A stretch of 64,000 nucleotides of DNA, from assembly GCA_021432635.1 (NCBI GenBank), contig MU270042.1, positions 720,488 through 784,487 of the forward strand, written 5' to 3'. The stretch is from Thozetella sp. PMI_491 (lineage: Eukaryota; Ascomycota; Sordariomycetes; Chaetosphaeriales; Chaetosphaeriaceae). This document shows positions 1 through 12,501 of the stretch, in pieces. The translations under genes and the position numbers were made by a program. The notes under the pieces are model-generated. The model was not told the DNA's origin. It saw only the letters and a program-made list of their open reading frames with translations, and did not search any database. The first letter of the stretch is position 1, and the number at the start of each line of letters is the position of its first letter.

Positions 1-283
1 TTATTATTAATATTATAATACTTTAAAATAAAATAATTTCTATATTTATTAATTATTTATATATATTAATATACTTAATATAAATATATTATTATATTAT
101 TTTATAATTTATAAAATTATATATAAATATATAATATTTAATTATAAAATAAAATATCTTAATATATTATCTTATTATATTATTATATTCTTTATATTAT
201 ATATTTTTTAAATTAATATATTTTTAATATAATAATAATTAAAAAATATTAAAATATAATATAATAAAGAATATTATAAATAT
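1..283. other. AT-rich flank, no gene seen
   Basis: Almost pure A/T with no open frame of note and no recognisable repeat unit. It lies outside the minisatellite that opens the first large element. Whether it belongs to that element cannot be decided, because the matching part of the second copy is lost in the N gap. Confidence 0.6.
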
Positions 284-608
284 AATTTTTACCTTTAAAA
301 TATCACTATAATTTCCACCCCTAAGATATCACTAGAATTTCCACCTCTAAGATATCACCATGATTTCCACCTCTAAAATATCAATATAATTTCAACCTCT
401 AAGATATCACCACGATTTCCACCTCTAAGATATCACTATAATTTCAACCTCTAAGATATCACTACGATTTCCATTTCTAAGATATTATTATAATTTCTAC
501 CTCTAAGATATTACTATAATTTTAACCTCTAAGATATCACTACGATTTCCATTTCTAAGATATTATTATTATAATTTCTACCTCTAAAATATTACCACGA
601 TCTCCACA
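284..608. repeat. Left-end 26-bp minisatellite, about 12 units
   Basis: Tandem units of about 26 bp built on TTTCCACCTCTAAGATATC followed by ACTATA or ACTACG, with transitions between units. The same repeat in a variant form occurs in the same orientation at the right end of the element (20,466-20,705). The second copy enters this array immediately after the N gap. Confidence 0.9.
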
Positions 609-1420
609 TCTAAAATAAAGCTTGCTAACAAAGCCAAGGCCGAATATCATCCACTCTATACCTAGTATCACAGATCGCTAGACTATTAATTCCTGATAAA
701 GCTTGCCGATAAAGCCAAGGCTAAATATTATCTACTCTATGCCTAGTACCACAGATCGCTGGACCGTCGCTTCCTAATAAAGCTTGCCGATAAAGCTAAG
801 GCCGAATATCAACTATTCTATGCCTAGTACTATAGATCGCTGGACTATCGATTCCCGATAAAGCTTGCCGACAAAGCCAAGGCCAAATATTGTCTACTCT
901 ATGCCTGGTACTGCAGATCGCTGGATTATAATAATGCCATATAGCAGATATGAATAAGCTTCTCATAAGGCTTATTTCGCGGGACCTTAAGGATCCCATG
1001 TCGCAGATACAAATAAGCTTCCACATAAGCCTCTCAACACGAGAACTCTACGCAATCCCCAGAGGCCCAGCCCTTGATTCCCGATGAAGCTTGCCGACGG
1101 AGCCAAGGCTAAATATCGTCCACTCTATGCCTGGGACTATAGAGCGCTGGACCACAAGGATCCTATGTGGCAGATATAAATAAGCTTCTATATAAGCCTC
1201 TTAGTAAGAGAGCTCTGTACAATCCCTAGAGGCCTGGCCTTTGATTCCCGATAAAGCTTGCCGACAAAGCCAAGGCTAAATATTGTCTACTCTATGCCTA
1301 GTACCGCAGATCGCTAGACTGTAATAATGCTACATGGCAGATATGAATGAGCTTCTCGTAAGGCTTATTTCGCGGGACCTTAAGGATCCCATGTCGCAGA
1401 TACAAATAAGCTTCCAGGTA
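609..1420. repeat. 81-bp tandem array with longer interleaved units
   Basis: The anchor AAAGCTTGC recurs at about 617, 698, 779 and 860, an 81-bp period. It recurs again near 1,085 and 1,253 within longer units. Each unit carries GCCAAGGCTAAATAT, then CACTCTATGCCTAGTA, then CAGATCGCTGGA. The longer units add a segment with TAAGCTTC and GGACCTTAAGGATCC. The copy-2 array (21,060-22,187) is about 330 bp longer. Confidence 0.9.
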
Positions 1421-1619
1421 GGTCTCAATATAAAAGCATAATAGCGCCTCTAGAGACCTAGCCCTCTATGCACTTGTCTTACTGCTTATATATTATTACC
1501 TTGATCTAAGGCGACTGGTTTGTCTATTGCTAATACTTCTAATAGATAGACTATCACCTTAGTATATAACGCGACTAGCTTATATACAGCTGTATTATCG
1601 CTTTAATTTACCTCTTTAT

Positions 1620-2000
1620 AATAGGCATAAGGCGTAAAAACAGGAGGTACAAGGCACAAGTCGCATGGTATAATACAATTAGAGTTAGGGTTTTCACGCT
1701 AGTTATAAGTCTACGCTGTAAGAATATCTATTATATACATAGATAGCCCACTACTAGCCCTAGTATCCCTGATCTAGCTATTGTCCCTATAGTCATGCCT
1801 AGGTCAATCCTCCTAAGCTTAAACGATTCCAGCCATTAGGTAGAGGCAGCGCTTTATCTCACGCTCTATATTAGCAATCAAGTGGTCCAGAGCGACTAAC
1901 TCTAGCGGAGCAGGACTAGCACCGAGGCTAGTGTGGCGGTCCACCTGGTTGTATAGGCAGCTCGCGATATTAAAGATAAGCTATATTATCTAGCTATGTG
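1620..2000. repeat. Internal duplication, unit 1
   Basis: This segment resembles 3,045-3,430 at a spacing of about 1,425 bp. Shared marks in the same order are AAGGC/ATAAGGCG-type runs, TTAGGGT(T/A)TTCACGC, AAGCTTAAAC followed by GCCATTAGG or AGCATTAGG, and a minus-strand frame reading LDHLIAN. The similarity is partial, so this is an old duplication. Confidence 0.65.
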
Positions 2001-3044
2001 TTTTTATCCCGGCTCACTGTTAGTATACCACCCCCGCCTGTAGCGGTATCCTCCTACTTACTATATATATACTACTTCTTTATGCCTCTTTAGTCACTAT
2101 TGTCTACTATATGGCAGATGCCCTTTAGTTATAAGTTAAGCAGAAGTATATTAAGCATGATTAGGCACTACAGGCTGTTATACGCTATTTATTCCAGGTA
2201 TATAATACCCTCTTCTATCGCTTCTATTATAGCGTCTAAGTAACCGTTAGAGATCTCCTCTAGTGTGCTATAGGTGCCGTTTTAGATATAGATGCTATAA
2301 TAGTATTAACTAAAGCCTGCTAGAGGTCCCTAAGGGATAGGGTAGTGTTAGTAGGCGCGCCGATAGTGCTATGCTCTAAGGCATTTAGTGGCTAGCCTAC
2401 TATCTAGTATCTAGGGGGGGGGGGGGGGGTTAGTAATAGCTAGTAGTAGTGTAAAATGTATAGTAGAAGTACCTTGCCTTAGAGAGGGATAAGTAGGCAG
2501 TAGAAGGTTAAAGTGGTTGTAATGCTTTAGTGAGTGGGGAGTAAGGCGTGAGGCAGGGCAGTCCTAGCTGTGGTATTATTACGTGAGATAGCAAGGTCTT
2601 AAGGTACTGGGGAGGTTTGTGCCGTGTTGGAAAGGCTATTATTGTTAAATAAGGCGAGCTACTTTAATAGTTGCTAAGATAGTTAGTAGTAGGTGGCAGG
2701 AGCAGAGGATAGGAGTGGGGGGGTAAAAAAATAACAGCGCTAAGAGTATAATAATATAGTTATTTTTACCTCTAGACTTATAAGAGGTAAGGTGAGATAC
2801 AGTAATAGTATTATTTAATAGTCTATCCCTCCTAGTAGTAATCTACTACCACTCTCCAGCCAAGTCTATCGGCTTACTAGCTATCAGGCGCACAAGGGCT
2901 GTCTCTATCTCTATACCAACTCCTATGTCGCTCCTAGACCAGCTATAACAACTTATCAATACGATCTACAGACCGTCGATATAGTTGTAATAGCCTATTA
3001 GTCTATACAGCGGCTACTTTCTATAGGGGCTGGCACACAGTAGG

Positions 3045-3430
3045 GTGCAAGGCATACAAGGCATAAGGCATGAGGCAAGAAGTAAGAGGCACGAGGCAAG
3101 GCGTTAAGTTAGGGTATTCACGCGGCTATCTACACTTTAAGGATAGTATCATACACACACATGCAGCAGCTAGCCGCCAGCCCCAGGATCCTATGTTCCA
3201 CACTTCGTCTCTACAGCCAGTTCCCACTCGGTCCTCTACAAGCTTAAACAATGCCAAGCATTAGGCACACATGCCACTTCTTCTCCTGCTATATATTGGC
3301 GATAAGGTGGTCAAGGCGGATAACTACAGGTAACGCAGGAGTGGCGTAGAGGCTATCTCGGTAGTCTATCTAGTCGCAGTACTGGTTCACGATGGCGATA
3401 GTAGCGACCAGGCTCTTGTACGTAAGGTCG
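3045..3430. repeat. Internal duplication, unit 2
   Basis: Partner of 1,620-2,000. It opens with a short direct-repeat run of GGCATAAGGCATGAGGCA type, then TTAGGGTATTCACGC, AAGCTTAAAC and a minus-strand LDHLIAN frame. Conservation of the same peptide in both units favours a duplicated coding segment on the minus strand. Confidence 0.65.
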
Positions 3431-4650
3431 CAGACCGTACCCGTGATTCTATCCCAGATGTGGACGCCAGCGCGATACCAAGGGCAGCCCTAGAGCAGGC
3501 CTTACTAGATGGTATAGCCCTTATTGGTGATTATAATGGGGTTATTAAACGTGTTAGAGGGCAAGCAGGTAAGGTATAAGGGAGATGCGTAGAAAGATAT
3601 CTAGGCATGGTGGTATTAGTAGTAGGGCAAGGCTAGCACCGAGGAGACTTATACTGGCAGTAGTACGCTAGAGATAAATAGAGATTGGTGGTGTAGAAGT
3701 GATTGTAAAGTGGTATAAGTGGGTGGTGGAAGTAAGTGTGAGATAGTGCAAGCAGTTGTAGTTATAGATTGCTTAAGTGTAAGGCAGTATAAGGGTAGAG
3801 GGTATTTATAGTTAAGGGGTAGAAGCAGCAGGGTAGTGGTAAATAGAGCTAAATAGGAACAATAAGAATAGATGGAGAATAATAAGAACGAATAGGGAAT
3901 AATAAGACTTATAGCACTAACTAGCGGGCAAACTACTGCTAGGCTAGCTATATAAAGCCTTATAGCGTTATGTCTAGCCCGAGTAGGGACTATAGCAGTC
4001 CCACTGTATACACTGTGTTTTCTATAATAGCTACAGTAAAAAAAAGCAGACTATACGCGTATAATTATATAAGGGCATATAAGTACTACACTATTTATTT
4101 GTGTTAGGATTAGCGGCTTTCTATTATGTTTATAGTTTTAATTAACATTAGCTTCCGCTTAAAACTAGCAAGACACTATTTTAGTCTATTCTACTGTTTA
4201 AATGTTATATCAAGGGTTTTTTATAAAGGCCGCGGCGCCACACTGTATAGCAGCTACCTCAGGGGTATCCTCTCCGCTACGTGCCGCTATCAAGTGTGCC
4301 TAGGCACCTATCTCGTACTACCTGGAGCTACTATACGATAGATATACTGGTAGGCACGGTAGGATCAACAGTTGCCTACTACAAGAGGCTTAGTCACAGG
4401 CGAGCAGGAATAGCACCAGCCAGACGCATCCAAACAAGTGGTTTGCCACCACATATCGGCCGCCTGGGAGGATGAGGAACTACCCTCTCTTACTGTGGAT
4501 AGCAGGGTTGCCCGCTCAGTAGCTGATGTCGACCAGGCCTAGATACAGGCAGACGATGTAGGCATGGGCCAGGGCACTATCGACCACTATGGCCTGGTAC
4601 GGCTCGAGTTCCACCACTTGTCTGTTGACTAGGAGCCATGTGCTATCGGG

Positions 4651-7600
4651 GTCGGCCAGAGACTAGTAGAGTGGTTTATAGCACGTAAAAAGTATAGCGA
4701 GAGGGTCTGGGAGGTTAGCCTAGGTCTTGTGTGGCGGCGGCGGGGAGTTTGCCTAGCGTGCCAGAGAGGGTTGAGGTGGTCACGTGGAAGTGGTTGGGCG
4801 GGTCGGGGGCGGCTGCCCGGTCGGCAGGCTCGGGGGGGCCTGGTGCGCCGTGGGATCCCGTGGGCGCGTCGGGTCCGTCGATAGCAGGCGCAACCGTGGC
4901 AGAGTCGGGAGTAGAGGCGGGCGGGGCAGGTCAGGCTTCTATGCTTTGGTCTTGCGCCGGGGCTCTTACTGCATTGGTATCTATACCCTTATAGGCAGTG
5001 GCGGTGTTGCGGCTTATGGATGTCTCTATGTTGCTGCTATGGTGCAGCAGCTGGAAGGTTGTTGTTCGAGACTGGTAGGGGCAGCGCTATTTAACCTTGT
5101 GCTGCTAGGCATGCTCGTGGGGTAAACACTAGCCCCTGTGGCAAGTGGTAGGGAAACCTAAGCCGTGCTAGTGGTTGGTAGATACATATAATAAGTAAGT
5201 GTCTGTAGTATATAGCTAGGTAGAATATATAATTCTATTGATCCTATAGTACTAACTAGCTAGTAGTAGGGAAAGCTAAGCTATACTAGTAGCTAGACAT
5301 ATAGTAAGCAGTGTCTATACTTTACAGCACCTGTCTCTAGCTATATAGGGGACATAGCCCTGTCCGTCCTATAGTGCCTACTAGTAAGCAGGAAAACCAA
5401 GGTTATATTAGTAGTCTAGTATATATGTAAGAGCTAGGGTTTTACGATTCTTATAATATAAGCTAAGGTTAGCAGGCAGGGGATATAGCTCTGTCTATCC
5501 TATAGTATTAACTAGTAGATTAGCTATAATAAACAGCCACCTATATACCCCCCTCCTTTAATTCTATAGAGGTTGCGACAGACTAGTAGCTGTAGTAGCC
5601 AGTGTAAAATCTACCTATATTGTTTACCATATGTTATATACTTGGTATGTAATCCTTCCTGTATCTACCTCACTCTATCTCTATATGCTTAATATCGCCT
5701 ATAACCTTAGTATCTTCCTGTATTATAAGGTCTATGGTATATATTAGGCATAGAGTATTTATCTTAAGAGCCTCTATCCCCTAAGCAACGTGATCCATGT
5801 CCTTCTACTATTGGACTAGTGTCTATAGGTTAGCAGAGGCTATACCTATATTATTATTAGTTTCCTATGTGTTATTAGCTGGGATATTCTCTAGAGGCTA
5901 CCATACTATTACTATAGTGGCTACTATATAAACTCTAGCAACTTACCTTGTTATTGACGTTATTGTTATTATCGTCCTGGAACGACTACCGAATAGTATC
6001 TAACAGGACGCTATGATTCTTAACAAGCAGCTTGGTATTACTAGTAATAGTATCTATAAGGTTAAACTTGTCTAGATAGATATACTTGTCGTTAGAATCG
6101 CTATCTACTATAAACTCTCTCGACTTCTAGCCCTGGGTTAGGGTAGTAAGGCCTTGGATAGGCACGATAGGCTTATCCTTTTTATCGTCCTTATAGTCCT
6201 AGGTATATATTTTTACTATGTTAAGGAGGGCTAAGTACTAGTTAAGGCTGAATTAGCTACAGTTAATGCCAGCCATGGCGCAGTACTTTACCAGGCTACC
6301 TAGGTAGTCCCTGACAATATAGAGGTTGTCCTTGTCTGCTGCGTCCAACGTAGTAATAACAGCTGCTAATAAGCTTAGATAGGTGCTAATCTGGCACACG
6401 CGCTTCCTAAAAAACTTAATGATATACCTAGACAGGGATATAACCCAGGTATAATAGTTAAAAGGAAGGGACATAAGTAACCACAGGATCTTATAGCCTA
6501 GCATACACTAGAGCACCAGGTGTGTCACATAGGCAGGGAGGCGCGCCTCTAAGACTAGTTACTCTACTATCTTCAGGTTTATCTTATACAGCACAACATT
6601 ATAGTATATAGAGCAGACGTATAGGATCGTCTATTATACCTTCTTATATTATCTAATATACTTAAGCCTATTAAATGTCTAGAAGATTATCAACTAGTTC
6701 TATATATACTATAGGATCAGGCTATACAAGCATACCTAGTACAGGTTTAAGCCTGCTATAGATAGGTTTATATTAAGTACTAATATATCTACCTCTAAGT
6801 GCTAGTCGTTAAACTTATCCACTACTGCCTATCTCTCTAAGGGTAAATATACTACACAGATACTTAAGACTACTAATAAGGCCTTAGCAAATATAACATA
6901 GAGGATCTTATACTATAGTTAGCCTATTCCTAGATAATTCTATAGAGATCCCCACAGATTTTTTATCTATAGTAGCCACTATTAAATACTTACTGCTAGA
7001 TCTAGGGGTTAGCGACAACTACCAGGCTCTATTCCTTATCCTCCTTATTATATATAACCCAGTCAACAGTCTAGGTTATAATAAGTAATTAGTCCATAGT
7101 AAAATACACTATAGCAGTGCAGTCAGCAATAGGCAGAATAGTGTAGTAGTCCCTATAGGTGGTAGTATAGATGTAGCTCAGGCCGCTGTCGATATAGTTC
7201 TCGATGATATGGTTGGTGTGCCAGGCCCTAATGACAGGCAGCAAGCCGTCCTTACTAGAGGCAGCCTCCTTGCCCTGCGACGCGGCGGTAGGCAGCTAGT
7301 CGGCGGCGTCGGCGCCCGGGGCAAGGGCGCCACGGCTGCCAGCCTGGGCTTCCGGGGGCGGCGCTGCAGCAGCCTCTTCCAATACGGCATTGTCCCATTT
7401 CAGGATGGTATAGCTATAATAGTCTATCAACAGTATTTATAATATGTATACCAGAGCTATGTCCAGCGCAGCGCGGCCCAACCGCTTCTTAGCCTTGTTC
7501 TCCACGGATGCCTGCAATAAGGTCGCCTAGATAGGTATGTGCTACGCGCTTGGGGGCCTTTTTGACAGAGGCATTGCCTTCACGAGGCTGTTGATAGTGT

Positions 7601-10600
7601 GGGTGATTGTCTTGCTTATCTTTCCCTGGTAGCCGAGTAACTCTATCTTGTGCTTTACGGGTATTATAGCTTTCCTGGGGAACATTGTGGTGCTATTTAA
7701 AAGGATAATAGGCTTGTCTAGGTTATGCTTGATTATAATCATGTTACAGATGCTACAGTAGGCGCTAGACAAAGTATTGCCTGACTTGTCTCTCTTCTTG
7801 CCTGTTATAGTGCTGACCAGCTGCGATGCGCTGGGCGATAGGTACTACTACTGGCGCTTGGTCTTTATGGTGTAGGTATATAGTGCTAGCGCGCCTGGCT
7901 GGTCTATATAGATTATGTACTACATCTTATCCTTAGGATTATATATGTCTAGGTTATAGGTATACGCTAGCTGCTAGTCTGTGATATACACCAGTGGTAG
8001 ATTATACAGCAGCTTCTTATCCTTAGCTAGTTGTTATACCTAGTGTATAAAGGTAATAATATCTTTTATATAGTTTAGCATAAGCGTGGCACTTATGAAG
8101 TACAGTGCCTCCTTAGGGAGTAGCTGGATCATACGGGAGAGTAATAACTCTGGGTTGCATATATACTACGCTTTATTAATAAATATATGCTTAAACTGTA
8201 TATGCTTGTCAGTATAGATGTATAGTCTATACCCTTAGATCTTATAGTCCTTACGCTCCTCTAGCGCCTTTTTGTCGTCCTTTTTGAGGTCTTTGTTAAT
8301 ATACTTAATTTATTGCTTTATAGCCTTAAAGAGCAGCTTGTTAATTGTATCTAGGTTAATAAGATTTAACTATCTCTTTATACAGATGAATTTAAATAGG
8401 ATATATATCTAATACTGCCGGGCAGTACTAAAAGAAAAGAGTACTATATTCTAGGCATTCTACTTCGCGTTAGCTAGATATATTCTATAGGGGCTATTAC
8501 GCTGCCACACTACTAGGGCTGTTATAGAAACTACTTACCTTAGGCTTGCTGGTCTTGTCTATCCACTTGTATAGGATTATATTAAGCGTTACATTGTTAA
8601 CCGTGTCCTTAGTGCATGCCTTATTACTACTATAGGTGGTGGGTATACTATAGACTACTTTAATGTTGAGCTAGTTTAGAAACACCTTCTTAAGCTCCTT
8701 ATACATCTATACTACTAGTTAAGGAGGGTACTTATATATTAAAGGTAGGGCTATAATCTCCTCTTTATTATCCTTTTAGGCCTTAAGCTTTAGGTATACT
8801 ATGTAGATCACTAAGGTGTATGTAAATATCTTGCTTATATTGATTGTATTTACTAATAGTATCGTAGTAATTAGCTTAGATTCCTATAAAAATATCATAT
8901 ATATATCTAGCATGTGATTAGTAAATACATTTAATAAAGGCTACTATAGATCTATGTGTGTAGTAGCTGTTATAGAATCGCCTTAGACTTATCGAGTAGT
9001 TAATAGGGCTTTAGGTTAAGGTTAGGGCGCTTAATAAGCGCTAGGCGGAGATCTTTCTATTTAATAGGCTCCTTAGAGCTAGGGGTTAGTATATTAGTTT
9101 TAAAGCTAGTAGTATGGGTGGCCTTGATATAGTTAATCTTAGCCAAAGAAAAGGTATTAGTTATTAAGATAATAATAATAGTGTTTTAGATACTGTGCGT
9201 TAGCTCTTTATATACCTCCTTAGTGTCTATATTACTACTCTAGTCCTATATAATCTTAAGTATCTTATCTAACAGGTCTAACTATACAGCTATAAAATCC
9301 TATAGATTTCCTTGGTTTATTAAGCCCTTAAACTACTCTATAAGGTCCCTTATAAGCTTATAACGGATAGGCTTCTAGAAAAACTAGCTAGTAGTACTAA
9401 CTATTATAGCTAGGCTTAGCTAGTCAAGCAGAGGCAGTTCGACGAGCTGTATAGCGCCCTGCTTCGTGATGCTTGCTATACAGTCGGTGCTACTGATATT
9501 ACTGCGGGACAGCAACGTGCCGTAGTTGGCCCGCAAGAGTAACAACACCCTTGACTTACTATGGGTGATTAGCTGGCTTAGATTTTTAGGGCTTGTAGCG
9601 ATAGTCTACTGCTTAATACGTGTAGCTTGGTAGATATAGATATTGTGTTAGGTTGTGACGTTGCTCTTAACCTGGTTGCCTGAGTCAAGAAGGAGGCTGT
9701 GGTTAATATTAGTGGCTTGCTATACGGAAAGAGTAGCCCTATAGTTATACTAGTTATACGGCTGGTCTATTTACTTCTTATTGTTTTAATAGTCTAAGAA
9801 GAAAGCTATAGTGTAGAGCGCTTCTAGCTAGTTATCTATATTATAGCTGAAATAAAAAGGCTTCTCCTCTATAGTTGTGTAGTACTGCTCCCCTTTATAC
9901 CCCTTTGTTTAAGGCGTTATAGTAGTAAACTATAGGATTTGTTAGGTATATAATAATACTAACTATGCTATATCTATCTGGTTTAACAGCGATATACTGG
10001 TATTAATATCCTTATTACACACTAAGACTAGCTATGGAGCGTCTTACGCGCCTATAGCACTAAGAATAATACTAGCTGACTTGTTTTCCTACGCCTTTTA
10101 CAGGAGCTAGTAGATCTTAGACTATTATATTGTGGCTCTCTCTTAGATATATATAGCTTAGTACGTGCTAAAATAGCTAATAATCTTAGTCGTTATATTG
10201 TGGTTAGCCTAGATTTAAAATTAATTCTGTAGGGACTATAGTAGCTGTACGTGCTGTAGTAACTGCTATTTAATCGTTATCAGGCTATATACCTTAGGTA
10301 TCTATCTAAGTTATTATATTGGTAACCCTTGTGAAGCCTAGGTAGGAGGTGAGGATTATGTTGTTTATATGGTTGGATTTAACTAGTATTAGGTAGGTCT
10401 AGCCCAGGATTTTATTAGTCTTCCACTTTTCCACTAGCTTAGCCTAATGCTTAGATTTAGTCTTAATGGGATGTTTGACTCTACTCTAGTTGTTGGTCTA
10501 CCACTGGAATAACAGGTTAAGGCTTATAGTTTATATATTTTTAAAGGAGAAGTAGAGGTAGAGGCTTAGCTTTTAGTAGAGCAAGAGCTAGTTTCTAGCC

Positions 10601-11150
10601 GCCTTAGGAATAATAGGGAAGGTTAAGGTTGTTATATCTATCTGGTAGAGAGTGTTAGTAGTCTTAGATTGGATTATTAGCTTGTTATTACTAGTAGGTG
10701 TGGGTAGGGTAGCTAGGGCGTTAATAGGTAGAGGGTTACTGGCTGCCTCCTCTCTAGCTGCCTCCTCTCTAGCTAGAGGCTTTAGGTTAGTGCTTTTACT
10801 ACCTTTTTTTTAGTGCTTTGTATTAGGAGTTACAGCCCTTTAGCCTGGTTACTTTACTCTAGTTATATTAGGTTTAAGTACTGGTTTAAGTACTGGTTTA
10901 GGTGATTTAAAAGGTGATTCTATAGAGGCTATAGTAGCTGAGAGGCTAAAGCAAGCTATTTTTTCTAGCTGGTGATTCTATAGGGGCTATAGTAGTGTGG
11001 AGGGGGGTGGAAAAGGTAGAAAAGGAAGGAAAGAAAGAGGAAGGAAGAAGAGGGAGGAGATATATATATTAGGAGTAGGTGGTTTGTATATAGTAGTAAA
11101 TTTCTTACTAGGTAGTATATTTTTAGATCTTACTGGCTTTCCTAGTAAAA
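4651..11150 (-). pseudogene. Large decayed minus-strand coding-like block
   Basis: Minus-strand frames look protein-like over several kilobases. The clearest uninterrupted pieces are 6,253-6,504 (83 codons) and 7,542-7,844 (about 100 codons, containing YCSICNMIIIKHNLDKPIIL). A Pro/Ala/Thr-rich linker lies at about 4,727-4,924, where copy 2 also keeps an open minus-strand frame (25,507-25,704). A second Ala/Pro-rich linker lies at about 7,290-7,380. The size suggests one or two very large proteins. I recognise no domain. Plus-strand frames in the GC-rich linkers are shadows. Treated as a fossil; it is broken many times. Confidence 0.5.
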
Positions 11151-11370
11151 TATATATGTTTTAATGCTTATAAGTAAGAGTATATAATATTTTATAGTGT
11201 TAAGTATGCCTATAGCTATAAATATAGCTTAGGTAGCTAGAGGATAGTCTATATGCTGTAGTTATTATAGCCTTTATAGAATTACCTATATCTAAAGCTA
11301 GTAATATAGCTACGCACTGTCTGGCTAGTATTATGCCTGGTATTACTAGTAGTCTATAGGATGTGCTGGA

Positions 11371-11640
11371 CTAGAAAGCTTTGCGGATTCTAATGGTGAT
11401 TAGTAGCTGCTGGGCTGTGGATCGGCTGGCTATAGCCTTGGATTGCTGGGCTGCTGGATCACTGCGTCGAGGCCCTGGCCGATGTTCTGCGTGTTTCTGG
11501 CATGTACAATGCGGGCTGCTCCGCCGAGGCTCCGGACTATGCGGCCAACTGGCAATTCTCGGAGGCTCTTTGCTAGGAATGTGTGGCACTATGGAATTTA
11601 TGATATCCAAGGAATATAGAGCGATAGATATGGGATAAGC
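11371..11640. other. GC-rich island with short open frames
   Basis: A roughly 270-bp island of ordinary GC content inside the element. All three plus frames and one minus frame are partly open (85 codons at 11,381-11,638 on plus, 79 on minus). The most protein-like plus frame contains HCVEALADVLRVSG. In copy 2 the same region (about 32,150-32,420) is strongly AT-shifted. It may be a small gene or an exon, or just less-mutated sequence; no family is recognised. Confidence 0.3.
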
Positions 11641-11689
11641 TATTATTGTCTTATATATATATCTAAAGAGGTATATGCCTTAGTAATTA

Positions 11690-12170
11690 TAATATTCTAT
11701 AATATAGCTTGTTAAAAGGGTTTATATAAAGGCCTCTATAGTTATAAGAGTGAGCTGTGGTAGCCTTTAAAGAAAGGAATGTATACTGCACCTTAATTCT
11801 AGAGTTAGGCGACTACTATTAGCTTATTGTTTCTATTATCTACTAGGATATTTTATAACGTGGCTAAAGTGTTTATATAAAGGCCTTTATAGTTATAATA
11901 AGAGTGAGTTATAGTGGCCTTTAAAGAAAGGAATGTATACCGTACCTTAATTCTAGAGTTACGTAACTACTATCAGCTCACTGTTATTATTATCTGCTAG
12001 GATATTCTATAATATAGCTTAAAGTGTTTATATAAAGGCCTCTATAGTTATAATAAGAGTAAGCTGTGGTAGTCTTTAAAGAAAGGAATATATACCACAC
12101 CTTTGTTCTAGAGTTAGGCGACTATTATCGGCTTACCGTTTCTATTATCTGCTAAGATAGTACCTATTGT
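11690..12170. repeat. 153-bp tandem repeat, 3 units
   Basis: The anchor TTTATATAAAGGCCT recurs at about 11,721, 11,872 and 12,027 (periods 151 and 155). Each unit also carries TTTAAAGAAAGGAAT, TTCTAGAGTTA and TATTATCT. The same triplicate is present in copy 2. It sits between the minus-strand block to its left and the plus-strand block to its right, so a shared regulatory role is possible. Confidence 0.9.
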
Positions 12171-12444
12171 AAATATAAGCCTTGTAGCAGTCCCTTAGAA
12201 CGGGTGCTAAAGTGCTAGATTTAATAGCTAGTATAAACGTATTTCTTTACGCTGTAAATTCCTTGGCTAACGGGATAAAGAGGCAAAGTCTTAGTGCGAA
12301 AGAGTATTTTGGCTTTGTCTCCCCGTGCTGCTCCTATTAGGTGCTTCTTTCTTATGTTTTATAAAGTAAGGGGCGGTTAGGCACTGTAATGGGCTTGTTC
12401 TTAGCGATATAACCGTTCTCTACTCTACTGTCTGGCTTGGTTCT

Positions 12445-12453
12445 CTATAAATA
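12445..12453 (+). promoter_or_regulatory. TATA box candidate
   Basis: TATAAATAA about 55 bases upstream of the first ATG (12,502) of the plus-strand coding block. Copy 2 keeps the same TATAAATAA at about 33,225-33,233 despite heavy mutation around it. The position fits a fungal core promoter with a short leader. Inference only. Confidence 0.4.
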
Positions 12454-12501
12454 ACTTGTACTAGATTATACCTACTCTAACAGACTATACCCTGTCTCGC
12501 A

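Larger units (their letters stand above)
1436..4650 (-). pseudogene. Decayed minus-strand coding-like block, left part
   Basis: The minus strand shows short protein-like stretches, notably LDHLIAN at both about 1,880 and about 3,300, set in related surroundings. The whole block reads as degraded by RIP and no family was recognised. Plus-strand frames here, such as those at 3,070-3,264 and 4,126-4,475, look like shadows. The block probably belongs to the same gene complement as the minus-strand block further right. It contains a 16-base G run at 2,414-2,429. Confidence 0.4.

Noticed and set aside
3070-4475. Several short plus-strand frames as genes
   Set aside because: They lie in RIP-type sequence, are not kept in copy 2, and the more protein-like strand here is minus.
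4731-5125. Plus-strand Gly/Arg-rich frames of 87 and 113 codons
   Set aside because: They are shadows of a minus-strand Pro/Ala/Thr-rich linker whose frame is still open in copy 2 (25,507-25,704).
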